Below are positions 6,661 through 7,374 of a DNA stretch of 7,374 nucleotides, one piece after another. The notes beneath the pieces were generated by a model. That model made no database searches, had not been told where the DNA came from, and saw only the letters and a program-made list of their open reading frames with translations. The stretch spans positions 1-7,374 of the forward strand of contig JACPRR010000112.1 of the NCBI GenBank assembly GCA_016189825.1, given 5' to 3'. Position numbers and translations under genes: made by a program. This stretch comes from Chloroflexota bacterium (lineage in GTDB: Bacteria; Chloroflexota; Dehalococcoidia; JACPPY01). How positions within the stretch are numbered: the first letter of the stretch is position 1; every line of letters begins with the position of its first letter.

Positions 6661-7338
6661 CTAACCTCGTTTCCCGTCAATAGTGTCAATAGTACGCACG
6701 ACTCGATTGTCCCCGGTGAGATGTTCCATTAGCCTTTCCCTGGCGTCCCCGCGTTTCCCCTGTCTGAGCAGGCTGAGCAGCACGTCAATATCAAGCGCGT
6801 CCTGCCATGTCTCCGCGGTCACGGATACCCTGCGGCGCTTCAGTTCCTGACGCACCTCGGACAGCATGTCAGCCAGCTCGCCCAACTCCGCCGGCAATGC
6901 GTTTTCCAGTGCAATGCGGATCCGTTTCGCCAGTGCCGGGCTCCTGCCCCCTGTTGAAATGGCGATGGTCACGTCACCCCGTTTGAAAACCGAAGGCACG
7001 ATGAACGTCGATTGGCCGGGGGCGTCAACAACGTTGACCGGTATTCGCGATGCGGATGCTTCCCGGTATATCCTGGCGTTCAGATCGCTGTCGTCAGTCG
7101 CCGCGATCACAAGGACAGATCCCCTGGTATCACCGTCGCGGTATCCTCGCAAGGCAGCCTCGATCTTTCCCGACTCCCGCAAGGACCGAAGGCTATCGCA
7201 TAACCAGGGGCTCACCACGCTCACCCTGGCGCCGCACTCCAGGAGCGAGTTCACCTTCCGCGCCGCCACCTCGCCACCGCCAACGACCAGGCACGGTTGA
7301 CCTTCGATATTCATGAACAGGGGATAATATGCAGTCAT
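6661..7338 (-). CDS. Precorrin-2 dehydrogenase / probable sirohydrochlorin ferrochelatase (Met8/CysG N-terminal type)
   Basis: This 225-residue protein matches the N-terminal half of CysG and yeast Met8. It oxidises precorrin-2 to sirohydrochlorin with NAD+ and, in several relatives, also inserts iron to make siroheme. It starts YYPLFMNIEG, the usual first strand. The NAD-binding loop is VVGGGEVAARKV at 18-29 and IAATDD is at 78-83. The conserved Asp D105 in VNVVDAPGQSTFIVPS aligns with the catalytic Asp of CysG (Asp104 in the Salmonella enzyme). AISTGGRSPALAKRIR spans 126-141; S128 aligns with the phosphorylated serine known in Salmonella CysG. A helical C-terminal dimerisation region completes it. 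No SUMT domain is attached; that activity is in the cobA-hemD gene. It is the first complete gene of the operon in this window. The ATG at 7338..7336 has only a weak AGG-containing ribosome binding site. Whether it also has chelatase activity cannot be read from sequence. Confidence 0.93.
   Translation of the reverse strand: MTAYYPLFMNIEGQPCLVVGGGEVAARKVNSLLECGARVSVVSPWLCDSLRSLRESGKIEAALRGYRDGDTRGSVLVIAATDDSDLNARIYREASASRIPVNVVDAPGQSTFIVPSVFKRGDVTIAISTGGRSPALAKRIRIALENALPAELGELADMLSEVRQELKRRRVSVTAETWQDALDIDVLLSLLRQGKRGDARERLMEHLTGDNRVVRTIDTIDGKRG
6664..6668 (-). promoter_or_regulatory. Shine-Dalgarno that fixes the GTG start of hemA
   Basis: Minus-strand GAGGT lies six bases upstream of the GTG at 6657..6655, at the very end of the preceding gene. 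Because hemA starts with GTG rather than ATG, this site together with the conserved first residues (MQIVALGLDH) decides the start. Confidence 0.65.
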
Positions 7339-7374
7339 CCGTCGCCTATTTCACCCACTCGAAGTAGCTGACCC
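7339..7374 (-). other. 3' end of an upstream gene, reading frame ambiguous
   Basis: This 36-nt edge piece is probably coding, because operon spacing is near zero everywhere else. Two minus-strand frames end here. One reads VSYFEWVK and stops at TAG (7348..7346), leaving 7 nt before the next ATG; SYFEWV resembles a motif near the C-terminus of Glu/Leu/Phe/Val dehydrogenases, although those proteins usually continue past it. The other reads GQLLRVGEIGDG and stops at TGA (7339..7337), overlapping the next ATG as ATGA. The sequence alone does not decide between them, and neither gives a safe product name. Confidence 0.3.

Noticed and set aside
1..7374. Novel defence, mobile or phage system
   Set aside because: Apart from the short gaps and edge fragments, the window is filled by housekeeping tetrapyrrole genes plus a REC protein and a SOD start. 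No transposase, integrase, toxin, nuclease, tRNA or repeat array was recognised.

Overview
The window holds a compact, single-direction (minus strand) tetrapyrrole biosynthesis operon in a GC-rich bacterial genome. Read in the direction of transcription (right to left), the genes are: a Met8/CysG-N-type precorrin-2 dehydrogenase, hemA (glutamyl-tRNA reductase), hemC (hydroxymethylbilane synthase), a cobA-hemD fusion (uroporphyrinogen-III C-methyltransferase plus uroporphyrinogen-III synthase), hemB (porphobilinogen synthase) and hemL (glutamate-1-semialdehyde aminomutase). Junctions are extremely tight: 3 nt, 7 nt, a 17-nt overlap, a 4-nt ATGA overlap and 0 nt. This indicates one transcript with coupled translation.

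Together these six genes encode all steps from glutamyl-tRNA through 5-aminolevulinate, porphobilinogen, hydroxymethylbilane and uroporphyrinogen III to precorrin-2 and sirohydrochlorin. The uroporphyrinogen branch enzymes (HemE, HemG/HemY, HemH) are not in the window. The local output is therefore the siroheme/cobamide/siroheme-dependent branch rather than classical protoporphyrin heme, although genes elsewhere could change that.

Downstream of hemL there is an 80-nt spacer that is AT-richer than its surroundings and carries an imperfect inverted repeat. It is followed by a stand-alone response-regulator receiver (REC) protein and then, after an 81-nt gap, by the first 23 codons of a probable Fe/Mn superoxide dismutase that runs off the left edge. 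At the right edge a few codons of an upstream gene are visible, but its reading frame is ambiguous.

The gene set, the cobA-hemD fusion, the use of the C5 pathway and the style of the proteins suggest an anaerobe such as an uncultured Chloroflexota (Dehalococcoidia-like) bacterium, with Firmicutes-type lineages as the alternative. This placement is inferred from gene order and protein style, not from a database match. I see no RNA genes, CRISPR array, insertion sequence, prophage or clear intrinsic terminator. The window is mostly well-known metabolism; the least explained parts are the REC protein, its hairpin-bearing 5' region and the two edge fragments.
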